From positions 1-64,000 of the forward strand of contig CAZYMU010000001.1 of NCBI GenBank assembly GCA_964648465.1: a DNA stretch of 64,000 bases. Direction: 5' to 3'. Origin of the DNA: Aminicenans sp964648465. GTDB taxonomy: Bacteria > Acidobacteriota > Aminicenantia > Aminicenantales > Aminicenantaceae. The position numbers were made by a program, and so were the translations under genes. Positions 18,123 through 25,929 of the stretch are shown piece after piece. Numbering within the stretch: the stretch's first letter is position 1; every line of letters starts with the position of its first letter. The notes below the pieces were generated by a model. It made no database searches. It saw only the letters and a program-made list of their open reading frames with translations, and was not told where the DNA came from.

Positions 18123-19487
18123 ATGAAATATTTATATAAAATTATTTTGATAATTGTAGCTGTATGCTCTCTTTGCGGGATTTTTTCATGCAGCAAAAAG
18201 CCGGCAAACCCAAAAAATATTATCCTGTTTATTTCTGATGGTTGTGGATATAGTTGTTTTGATGCTGCTAGTCTATATCAGTATGGAAAAACAGGAGAAC
18301 AGGTTTATGAAAACTTTCCGGTCAAATATGCTGTGAGTACTTACTCTGCAGACGGAAATAAATATGATCCTGATGAAGCTTGGAAATCGTTTGATTTTGT
18401 AAAAAAAGCACCAACAGATTCTGCGGCTTCGGCAACGGCTATGGCAACAGGGGTAAAAACCTACAGCGGAGCAATAAACGTGGATACTAACAAGGCCAGA
18501 TTGGAAACTGTTCTGGAGAGAGCAGAGAAATTGGGGAAGGCAAGTGGTGTTGTGACAACCGTAATGTTTGCTCATGCTACGCCTGCTTGTTTTGTGGCAC
18601 ACAATGAGAAACGCAGCAATTTTATTGAAATCGCCAGGGAAATGATCTTTGAAAGCCCCGTAGATGTGATCATGGGCTGTGGGCATCCTTATTATGATAA
18701 AGAGGGACATCCTGTTGAAAAACCTGTTTTTAAATATGTTGGAGGCGAGAATACCTGGAATGCGCTTCTCAGTGGTAATGCTGGAGGTGATGCTGACGGT
18801 GATGGTATTTCGGATCCCTGGATGTTTATTCAAAGCCGGGCTGAGTTTAGATCGTTGATGGCAGACCCGACTCCTAAGAGAGTAATTGGGATACCGTATG
18901 CCTATCATACATTACAGGAGGAAAGAGAAGGGGATGTGAATGCGGCCCCTTATGCAGTACCTTTAATCAAATCAATGCCAACTCTTGAAGAAATGACTTC
19001 AGCAGCATTGAATATTTTAGATGAAGATAAAGATGGATTTTTCCTGATGGTTGAAGGCGGGGCTGTTGACTGGGCCGGACATGACATGGAGGCCGGAAGA
19101 ATAATCGAAGAGCAAATTGACTTCAATAAGGCAGTTGAAGCAGTGGTCGATTGGGTAGAGAAACATAGTACATGGGACGAGACGCTTGTGATTGTAACCG
19201 CTGATCATGAGACAGGGTATATTTACGGGCCTGGATCTGGCGTTTTTGAGCCTGGTGAAGAGATAAAGACTGAAGATGTCTGGAAGCCGCTTGTAAATAA
19301 TGGGAAAGGAAATTTGCCTGGTATGGAATGGCACTGCAGCAGGCACACGAATTCCTTGATCCCTCTTTATGCCAAGGGAGTTTGTAGCGATAAATTCTAT
19401 TTATATGCCGATGAGTACGATCAGGTCAGGGGAAAATATCTGGACAATACAGAAATTGCCAAACTTATTTTTTCTATTTTGAATTAA
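18123..19487 (+). CDS. Alkaline phosphatase, lipoprotein
   Basis: A phosphomonoesterase of the PhoA superfamily. A lipoprotein signal ends GIFSC. ILFISDGCG carries the first metal-binding Asp, PTDSAASATAMATG the nucleophilic Ser, VEGGAVDWAGHD the Glu/Asp/His cluster, TADHETG the Asp-His pair and a final His in CSRHTNSLIPL. All usual metal ligands are therefore visible. The frame opens 30 bases earlier at ATG 18093; I prefer 18123 because it yields a standard short lipoprotein signal, but neither start has a strong ribosome-binding site. A short remnant of a glycosyltransferase gene overlaps its stop on the other strand. Confidence 0.87.
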   Translation: MKYLYKIILIIVAVCSLCGIFSCSKKPANPKNIILFISDGCGYSCFDAASLYQYGKTGEQVYENFPVKYAVSTYSADGNKYDPDEAWKSFDFVKKAPTDSAASATAMATGVKTYSGAINVDTNKARLETVLERAEKLGKASGVVTTVMFAHATPACFVAHNEKRSNFIEIAREMIFESPVDVIMGCGHPYYDKEGHPVEKPVFKYVGGENTWNALLSGNAGGDADGDGISDPWMFIQSRAEFRSLMADPTPKRVIGIPYAYHTLQEEREGDVNAAPYAVPLIKSMPTLEEMTSAALNILDEDKDGFFLMVEGGAVDWAGHDMEAGRIIEEQIDFNKAVEAVVDWVEKHSTWDETLVIVTADHETGYIYGPGSGVFEPGEEIKTEDVWKPLVNNGKGNLPGMEWHCSRHTNSLIPLYAKGVCSDKFYLYADEYDQVRGKYLDNTEIAKLIFSILN

Positions 19488-19546
19488 ATTCTGAATAATT
19501 ACAGACACTGCCTGGCTGTTCCTTTCCATATCCATTTCTGCCTTGC
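19484..19546 (-). pseudogene. Remnant of a GT4 glycosyltransferase C-terminus
   Basis: Read on the minus strand, this gives RQKWIWKGTARQCL, a stop, then LFRI and a stop. It aligns with the C-terminus of the intact glycosyltransferase at 23216-24538 (RQKWTWEGIARQYMELFRI), with a nonsense change in place of the Glu codon. Similarity stops abruptly just upstream, so only about 63 bp survive. It overlaps the last bases of the alkaline phosphatase gene. Confidence 0.7.
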
Positions 19547-19603
19547 AAGCGCTACCACTACCAAGTGCCTTTTTTACTGAGGTGTTGTTGCTAAGTAATG
19601 CAG

Positions 19604-19619
19604 TACCAGGTACCCTTTT
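19604..19619. repeat. ACCAGGTACC repeat copy
   Basis: GTACCAGGTACCC followed by a short T-run. It is the third copy of the ACCAGGTACC motif within 4 kb. It lies in the gap between the glycosyltransferase remnant and the aldolase gene. Confidence 0.45.
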
Positions 19620-19653
19620 GTATTTGCTAAATTTTTACCTTTAGAAATAATAC

Positions 19654-19682
19654 TTGGTTTTTGTACATTTGTGTTATATAAC
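19654..19682 (+). promoter_or_regulatory. Candidate promoter of the HpcH-type aldolase gene
   Basis: TTGGTT (19654-19659), a 17-bp spacer and TATAAC (19677-19682), followed by the gene about 50 bp later. The -10 box runs into a copy of the TTAACCTGAATTATTCAT repeat. Confidence 0.4.
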
Positions 19683-19700
19683 CTGAATTATTCATAAATT
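19679..19700. repeat. Copy of the TTAACCTG-AATTATTCAT repeat
   Basis: TAACCTGAATTATTCAT on the plus strand, containing the palindrome TGAATTATTCA, directly upstream of the aldolase gene. Confidence 0.6.
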
Positions 19701-19732
19701 ATGCCAGAATTTAGGAATGTAAGGAGTAAACA

Positions 19733-20485
19733 ATGATGGATACTTTTCGACAGAGACTCGAGAGAAGAGATCTACTTATTGGAACTTTATTTACGCTGCC
19801 TTCCCCGGAAATTGCCGAAATTTTGTCCGAAGCGGGATTCGACTGGCTTTGGGTTGATATGGAACATAGTTCACTGGAGATAAATGATGTTCAGAGAGTT
19901 CTTCAAGCAGTAGGCGATAAATGTCCATGTATTGTCCGTGTTCCTTCAAATGATGAGGTATGGATAAAAAAAGTGCTCGATATTGATCCTGCTGGAATCA
20001 TTATTCCACACGTGAATTCATCCGAAGAAGTACAAAAAATTCTTAAATTTAGTAAGTATCCTCCTGAGGGAGCACGGAGCGTTGGGATTTCACGTGCCCA
20101 TGGATATGGAATGAAGTTTCAAGATTATGTCGATCATGCAAACAGGAACATGATTGTGATTCCTCAAATTGAGCATATTGATGCAGTAGATAATATCGAA
20201 TCAATCGTGAGTGTGCCTGGAGTCTCGGCAATTGTTATAGGCCCTTATGATCTATCAGGGAGCATGGGCAAGCTTGGAAATGTATCTGATGTTGAAGTTC
20301 AGCAAAATGTTGAAATCGTGAAGAAGGCCTGTTTGAATGTTGAATTGCCTGTGGGGATATTTGGTGTAGATGCTGATGATGTAAGACCTTATATTGACTT
20401 GGGTTATACTCTGATTGCCGTGGGTGTGGACACATTGTTTCTCGGAAAATCTGCTCAACAGACAATTAAGTTACTTCGCAGTTGA
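19733..20485 (+). CDS. HpcH/HpaI-type class II aldolase
   Basis: 250 residues, a metal-dependent pyruvate aldolase of the 2,4-dihydroxyhept-2-ene-1,7-dioate / 2-keto-3-deoxy-sugar-acid type. Visible family marks are GFDWLWVDMEHS (metal-proximal Asp/Glu), IVRVPSND, the PHVNSSEE segment and IVIGPYDLSGSMG in the second half. The reaction would split a 2-keto-4-hydroxy acid to pyruvate and an aldehyde; the exact substrate is open. TAAGGAG lies before the first of two ATG codons. It stands alone, without sugar-acid genes beside it. Confidence 0.85.
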   Translation: MMDTFRQRLERRDLLIGTLFTLPSPEIAEILSEAGFDWLWVDMEHSSLEINDVQRVLQAVGDKCPCIVRVPSNDEVWIKKVLDIDPAGIIIPHVNSSEEVQKILKFSKYPPEGARSVGISRAHGYGMKFQDYVDHANRNMIVIPQIEHIDAVDNIESIVSVPGVSAIVIGPYDLSGSMGKLGNVSDVEVQQNVEIVKKACLNVELPVGIFGVDADDVRPYIDLGYTLIAVGVDTLFLGKSAQQTIKLLRS

Positions 20486-20635
20486 AAAGACGTTTTTGAT
20501 GCCTGTTCACATATGATGTTATTTTCAATATATTGAGCGAAAAGACTTTTATTAAGACCGGACGTTCTGAATTTTATTATTTCACCACTTATCCAGAGAA
20601 ACTCTCGTGCGAACGGGAAAATTGGACAAAATAGG

Positions 20636-22189
20636 TTGATAGAAATCAAGATACATTCACTTCTTAAACTTTTTATGATTTTGACCTTCATTTTCTTGTC
20701 TGTTGCTTCGACTCCTTCGCTTCTGAGAAAACATCACCGTTATTTCGAAATAGGAGACCAGGCGTTGCTTCAAAAAGACTACGACGAAGCCATTTCCAAT
20801 TATTTAAAAGGAATAAACTACGCCGATAAAAAAGACATAGCCAAGGTGTGGGACGATTTGGGGTATGCCTATCTGCAAAGAGGAAAATACAGTGATGCCA
20901 TCACATATCTCAAAAAAGCTATTCATGCTCATCCCGAAAATTTCAATCCTAGGTTGTATTTAGCGGCGGCTTACTTATTTACAGGAAAAGTTGAACTAGC
21001 CTCACAGGAGCTCGACTACATTGAAAAAAATATCTATTTTGATGAAAGCTGGTATGATGAAGCTAAGAATCTTACAGTAGTGAATGAAAATGGAGATCAA
21101 ATTACCCAAGATACACTGGAAAAACTGCGAATGGAAAAGGGAATATACCTACATAAAACGCCCAAAGAAACTGATGCAAAAGGTCAAACCGTTTTGTACA
21201 TCGACGCCTTTAATGACAAAAACGAAGCAGTCTTCTATTTCATGCAAGGGCTTGCCTATCAAAAAATCAGTGATCATAAAATGGCTCGAGGCAAGTTTCA
21301 AGCCGCCTCTGAGGCAGGTTTTGAGGGATCAGAACTTCAGTCTTCCCAAATTCATTACCAACTGAAAGAACATGATTCTGGTTTATTGGACAGTAAGCTT
21401 AAAAAATTCCTTGAAGTGCTAAAAAAAGGAGAAATTGAGGAAGCCTATATTGCCCTGGAAGAAGCCATGTTAATCAATGAGCAATCATTTGTCATCAATC
21501 ACAACTTGGCCTTGCTTTATTTCGATGAATACCAGCTTGACCAGAGCAAAATTGAGAAATTGGAAATGGCTGAAATATATTGTGCTCGAGATTTATGGTA
21601 TAAAGACTACCAGACAGTCAATAAAGATGACATCATCAGTAGTTTGGGTCTTATGGGAAATATCTACTCCCTCAAAATGGACTATGATAAGTCCCTTCAG
21701 GAATACAAAAAGATTCTTGAGATAGATAAAGAGAACTTACATGCATTCTACAATATAGGAATCACATATTATAATATGGGAGATTTCAGCTCTGCTGAAA
21801 AGGAATGGAAAAAAGCCTTGACATCAGAAAAAATGATTCAAAACCAAGTGAAAACCGTAGAGAATTCGCAAAAAAAACTTGAACATTCCATAACCGTCAG
21901 AAAGATGTCGATCTTCTTTCTGGTGCATTGCGCATTGGGAAGGCTATACTTCAAACAAAGGCAATTCAATCAAGCCGTTACTGAGCTTGAAACTGCCATA
22001 CGAATTAAGAATAACGCTGCTGAACCGCATCTTTTGTTAGCTAAGGTCTATCAGAAAATAAGGAACAGAGAGAAAGCCATTTTTCATCTGGAGAAATACT
22101 TGTTTTTGGGTGGTATAAAGGAAGAAGAAACCAAATTGCTTCTGAAAGAGTTAAATAAAATCCCCGATGCGTATAGAAGCATCGGATAG
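20636..22189 (+). CDS. TPR-repeat protein, exported or membrane-anchored
   Basis: About 517 residues. A hydrophobic N-terminal stretch (LLKLFMILTFIFLSVAST) is followed by tetratricopeptide repeats: near residues 32-70 (FEIGDQALLQKDYDEAISNYLKG), 70-110, 335-385 and 425-500 (GRLYFKQRQFNQAVTELETA). TPR arrays bind proteins; no enzyme domain is seen. The start is uncertain: the frame opens with TTG at 20636, preceded by AATAGG, while the first ATG would cut the signal sequence short. It lies 150 bp after the aldolase gene with no clear link. Confidence 0.75.
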   Translation: MIEIKIHSLLKLFMILTFIFLSVASTPSLLRKHHRYFEIGDQALLQKDYDEAISNYLKGINYADKKDIAKVWDDLGYAYLQRGKYSDAITYLKKAIHAHPENFNPRLYLAAAYLFTGKVELASQELDYIEKNIYFDESWYDEAKNLTVVNENGDQITQDTLEKLRMEKGIYLHKTPKETDAKGQTVLYIDAFNDKNEAVFYFMQGLAYQKISDHKMARGKFQAASEAGFEGSELQSSQIHYQLKEHDSGLLDSKLKKFLEVLKKGEIEEAYIALEEAMLINEQSFVINHNLALLYFDEYQLDQSKIEKLEMAEIYCARDLWYKDYQTVNKDDIISSLGLMGNIYSLKMDYDKSLQEYKKILEIDKENLHAFYNIGITYYNMGDFSSAEKEWKKALTSEKMIQNQVKTVENSQKKLEHSITVRKMSIFFLVHCALGRLYFKQRQFNQAVTELETAIRIKNNAAEPHLLLAKVYQKIRNREKAIFHLEKYLFLGGIKEEETKLLLKELNKIPDAYRSIG

Positions 22190-22311
22190 CGCTGACTCTA
22201 ATAGGGATAAAGATTCAAAAAACAGTCCATAATCCGCCTTCATAATTTCCAAATTGTTAAATTTGAGTTTAAAAGTAAATTTAGATATGCTGTTGACCAT
22301 AGGAAATTTTA

Positions 22312-23073
22312 ATGGATTTAAAGCAGGAAATAGCAGCTTTTGTCCTGTTTCTAGACCGGGCGCAACGGATCTCGGTTCTGACTGGATCGGGGATCTCAGC
22401 GGAAGCGGGCATTCCAACATTTAGGGGAAAAGAGGGCATCTGGAAGCAGTACCGGGCCCAGGAACTGGCTACTCCGGAAGCCTTCCGCAGAAATCCTTCC
22501 CTCGTTTGGGAATGGTATGACTGGCGTCGAGGATTGATAGCTGCCAAAGTACCCACCCCCGCTCACCGGGTGCTGGCCGAATGGGAGACGTTTTTTCCTG
22601 CTTTTACTATTATCACTCAGAACATCGACGGGCTACATCAGAAAGCGGGATCACGGGAGGTCCTGGAACTGCACGGTAATATCTGGAAAATGCGATGTAC
22701 TAAAGAAAAAACGATCATTGAAAACTATGAATCCCCTCTCAGCGAAATCCCCCCGCTGTGCCCGGCCTGCGGTGCACTACTCAGGCCGCACGTAGTCTGG
22801 TTCGGGGAATCTCTTGATATGGAAACTCTACAGAATGCTTCAGTCGATAGTGCAAACTGCGAAGTGATGTTCGTTATCGGTACATCCGCCGTAGTCCAGC
22901 CGGCCGCTTCTCTTCCCCTGGCAGCGGCGGGTGCCGGAGCAAAAATTATCGAGGTAAATCCCGACTCCACATCTCTCACTCCCTATGCCGATATTTCCTT
23001 CAGGGGTAAAGCAGGCGAGATCCTGCCTCTTATCCATGAGGAATTGATGAATGCCCGGGAAATCAAAAGGTAA
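22312..23073 (+). CDS. cobB: Sirtuin-family NAD-dependent protein deacylase
   Basis: 253 residues. GSGISAEAGIPTFRG is the NAD-binding signature, QNIDGLHQKAG the catalytic loop, ELHGN the active-site His, and RPHVVWFGE the later conserved loop. WYDWRR supplies the Tyr-x-x-Arg pair that in class III sirtuins (SIRT5, CobB) favours succinyl or malonyl groups. Only three of the four zinc-type cysteines are present (Cys in MRCTKE, then CPAC); the second Cys of the first pair is absent. The gene is clearly more GC-rich than its neighbours, which suggests separate ancestry. AGGAAATTTTA precedes the ATG. Confidence 0.9.
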   Translation: MDLKQEIAAFVLFLDRAQRISVLTGSGISAEAGIPTFRGKEGIWKQYRAQELATPEAFRRNPSLVWEWYDWRRGLIAAKVPTPAHRVLAEWETFFPAFTIITQNIDGLHQKAGSREVLELHGNIWKMRCTKEKTIIENYESPLSEIPPLCPACGALLRPHVVWFGESLDMETLQNASVDSANCEVMFVIGTSAVVQPAASLPLAAAGAGAKIIEVNPDSTSLTPYADISFRGKAGEILPLIHEELMNAREIKR

Positions 23074-23215
23074 TAACGGTAAATTGCCATACAGTTGAGG
23101 AATGATGTTTTAGATGAATAACATGGGCCGATTCTTCAACATGGAATCAAGCCCTCGGATCGAGCAATGGCTCAATGAGTAATTTAATTCCCTTGATGAT
23201 TTATTCTATTTAGAA

Positions 23216-24538
23216 TTAAATCCTGAATAATTCCATGTACTGCCTGGCTATTCCTTCCCATGTCCACTTCTGCCTTATCTTCTTATTGAATGCGAGTGTT
23301 TTTTGGAAGCAGTGCTTCCAATTATCAATAGTCCAGACTATTGCACTGCCGATATTTTCCGGAAGAATTTTCTTATGCTCTTCTGTAATTTTTGCGAGTA
23401 TTCCGTATTGGGTAACAACTCCCCAGTCAAAATCTACAGCCTGATCACTTTCCATCATGTATCTTGGTCCTGTGTTATCTGTTGAAACAAGCATGTTTCC
23501 TCTTGCAGAAGCTTCTATTAGAGACATCCCAAAAGGTTCTTTGAGGGTTGGCAGTATATAGATATGCTTATCGTCAAGAATTTCTTTTTTCTCCGAAGGA
23601 GGGCTTATAGCATTAAACAGCCTGAGTTTTATTGTCAAATTCTCCGGATGGTTTCCTATTTCTGATCTTATCTTGGAAAGATAATCATTTGATTCTGCAA
23701 TTCCTGCAATGGTCAAGCACAGAGTATAAGAACACTTCCTGGCGGCTGATTTAGCTCCGTTAATTGAATACTCGATTCCTTTGCTCGGATCGATTCTGGA
23801 AAAAGTAATAAGATTTATTTTGTCAGGAATATGGAATAATTTCCGGCTGATATCGCTGTCGCTCATGAGAAAATCTACATTGCATCCGCTTGATATGAGT
23901 TTGATTTTGCTTTTGAATTTATCGAAATCAACATTCTGTGTGTCGAGGATTTCCTTGAAGTCATTAAAAACAACAGGGCTGTTGAGAATGATGAAATCTG
24001 AAAACCGGCACATGGATTCCCATTTTCTTAATAATATTAGGAGTTTATCTGAAGCTTTAAACCGGGCAAAAGACTCGCCTTTTTTTGATATAAAACTACT
24101 TTCCAGTGCATGAATAGTCGAGACGATTTTTGGGCGGCTTCCCTGAAGTTTCTTGGCGATGAGGCCCGGGATTATATGGTGTCCGTGAAGATTAACCACA
24201 TCAAATTCATCCTGTCTGGTCTTCAGCCATCTGATAACAGCGTCAGCAAAACGCTGGATTCTGTTTAATTCTGTATCTTTATCACCTTCATAAGGATGGG
24301 AGATGTCTTTGTCTATGAGGAAGCGGATAATGGATAGTCTCCCTCTGTCCTGGATACTATACGGAACATACCATTCATTAAGGAGGTCAGCACTGTTAAG
24401 TGTTTTTTCGCTGTGAATGGACAGCAGAGTGACTCTGTGTCCATGTTTTAAGAATTGCTCGCAAATACTCTTGACGTGCACACCTCCGCCGCCTGTAGCT
24501 GTTTCTTCGAATTGTAAAGAAACTAATACAATGTTCAT
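23216..24538 (-). CDS. GT4-family glycosyltransferase
   Basis: 440 residues, GT-B fold. The N-terminus ATGGGGVHVKSICEQFL is the Gly-rich acceptor-side loop, HGHHIIPG an active-site His, FSRIDPSKGIEYSI the start of the nucleotide-sugar domain, and PTLKEPFGMSLIEASARG the E-x7-E donor motif. It probably adds a hexose to a small acceptor or glycan. It lies 63 bp downstream of a second GT4 gene on the same strand. Its ATG is inside a TAACCTGGATTA copy of the dispersed repeat and has little ribosome-binding sequence. A broken copy of its C-terminus lies at 19484. Confidence 0.82.
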   Translation of the reverse strand: MNIVLVSLQFEETATGGGGVHVKSICEQFLKHGHRVTLLSIHSEKTLNSADLLNEWYVPYSIQDRGRLSIIRFLIDKDISHPYEGDKDTELNRIQRFADAVIRWLKTRQDEFDVVNLHGHHIIPGLIAKKLQGSRPKIVSTIHALESSFISKKGESFARFKASDKLLILLRKWESMCRFSDFIILNSPVVFNDFKEILDTQNVDFDKFKSKIKLISSGCNVDFLMSDSDISRKLFHIPDKINLITFSRIDPSKGIEYSINGAKSAARKCSYTLCLTIAGIAESNDYLSKIRSEIGNHPENLTIKLRLFNAISPPSEKKEILDDKHIYILPTLKEPFGMSLIEASARGNMLVSTDNTGPRYMMESDQAVDFDWGVVTQYGILAKITEEHKKILPENIGSAIVWTIDNWKHCFQKTLAFNKKIRQKWTWEGIARQYMELFRI

Positions 24539-24601
24539 TAATCCAGGTTAGATACTCATATAATTTATATAAAATTTGAGGAATTTTTCTGCTATAGCTT
24601 C

Positions 24602-25810
24602 CTAGCCGTAGTGTTTTCTGATAGTTTCAGCTGCTTGCTGGCTGATTCTTCTGGCAATTTCCTGATTTTTAAGGAGTTCGATCATTGATACGGAAAATTC
24701 TTCCGGATTCGAAGGGTCGATTAGAATCCCGTTTTTTCCTGATGTGATCACATTACTGATTCCTCCGAACTTAGAAGCGACAACAGGAATGCCGCATGCC
24801 ATTGCTTCAGTAGCTGTCATTCCGAAAGGCTCAAAAAGTGAGGGAAGGACAAATAATCTTGCCTGCCTGTAATAGAGAGCCATGAGATCATCTGGGACAT
24901 ACCCGATTATATGGACTCTTTTATTAAGCCCTTTTTCATTTATGATTCTAGCTATGTTAGCTATAATTTCCTTTTCCCGAGGCTGTGGCTTCTGGGAACC
25001 ACCGCCGATGACAAGATCGACATCAGGAATTCTTTTCGACACGATATCGAAAGCATTAAGCAGGAGGTCATGCCCTTTGTTTGCATCGATGCGGCTTAGG
25101 CAGAAAATGTAGCTTTCAGGCAGTTTTGTTTTTATCTTGTTTTCATCTGGCCTAAGAGGGTGGAAATGGTGAATGTCAGTGCCAGGAGGAATGACTGCGA
25201 TATTATCAGCTGTAAATCCATAAAGCTCTCTTAGTTTCTCATACTGCAGAGAGCTGGTTACGGTTTGGGCCATGGCTGATTTGAAGATTTGAAGCTCTTC
25301 GTTGATTCTATGAATGAAATTATATTTTTTCTCCATTTTTTTGGAGTTTCCACCCATTTGATTTCTTTTCCATGCTCCTAGTGAATGTGCAGTAAAAAAG
25401 AAAGGTTTATTAAAAGCGTTCGCAGCATCTATGGCAACAATGCCGGCATCAACATAATGACCGTGGAAGAGGTCATAGCACAGATTCTCTTTATCAATAA
25501 ATTTGGTCATGTTTTCTGCTAGGTCCGGAAGAACGCTGTATATTTTTTCTTTCTGAATGAATTTCCATGGTCCTGCCTGTATCCGAATGATTCTTACATC
25601 AGGATAGTAAGGAACATGTTCGATCTGTTTTATTTGAGAGTCAAACCATCTTGTGTATATATCAACTTTGATATTTAGTTTTGAGAGGCTCTTTGCAAGT
25701 TGAAGGACATAAACAATCTGTCCCCCTGTATCGGTTCTTCCCAGTTTTGGGACTGGATCAAAATATCCGTGTGTGCTCAGCATGCAAATATTTTTAATAT
25801 CAGGCTGCAT
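24602..25810 (-). CDS. GT4-family glycosyltransferase, sucrose-/mannosylfructose-phosphate synthase-like
   Basis: 402 residues. HGYFDPVPKLGRTDTGGQIVYVLQLAKSL at the N-terminus is the fructose-phosphate-side loop seen in sucrose-phosphate and mannosylfructose-phosphate synthases; GHYVDAGIVA and TAHSLGAWK follow. FCLSRIDANKGHDLL begins the donor domain and PSLFEPFGMTATEAMACG holds the E-x7-E motif. A compatible-solute disaccharide synthase is plausible. No phosphatase of the sucrose-phosphatase type is adjacent, and a plain glycan transferase remains possible. GGAGAAAAA precedes the ATG. First gene of a two-gene unit. Confidence 0.82.
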   Translation of the reverse strand: MQPDIKNICMLSTHGYFDPVPKLGRTDTGGQIVYVLQLAKSLSKLNIKVDIYTRWFDSQIKQIEHVPYYPDVRIIRIQAGPWKFIQKEKIYSVLPDLAENMTKFIDKENLCYDLFHGHYVDAGIVAIDAANAFNKPFFFTAHSLGAWKRNQMGGNSKKMEKKYNFIHRINEELQIFKSAMAQTVTSSLQYEKLRELYGFTADNIAVIPPGTDIHHFHPLRPDENKIKTKLPESYIFCLSRIDANKGHDLLLNAFDIVSKRIPDVDLVIGGGSQKPQPREKEIIANIARIINEKGLNKRVHIIGYVPDDLMALYYRQARLFVLPSLFEPFGMTATEAMACGIPVVASKFGGISNVITSGKNGILIDPSNPEEFSVSMIELLKNQEIARRISQQAAETIRKHYG

Positions 25811-25929
25811 TTTTTCTCCAGGACAATTATTATTTAAGATGTTGAAAATGGCAAGAGAGAAAGATAAAAAAGCAGTCTTGATTTAAGTTAATATTAAAGT
25901 TAAACTTTACTCACAAATGAGGAGGATAA

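Noticed and set aside
18273..18908. 211-codon minus-strand frame opposite alkaline phosphatase
   Set aside because: Cys/Arg-rich low-quality translation with no family motif; the plus-strand gene has every catalytic motif.
23114..23182. 22-codon ORF (MNNMGRFFNMESS...) between the sirtuin and the glycosyltransferase
   Set aside because: No ribosome-binding site and an in-frame stop just upstream. It may be the tail of a lost gene, but nothing supports it.
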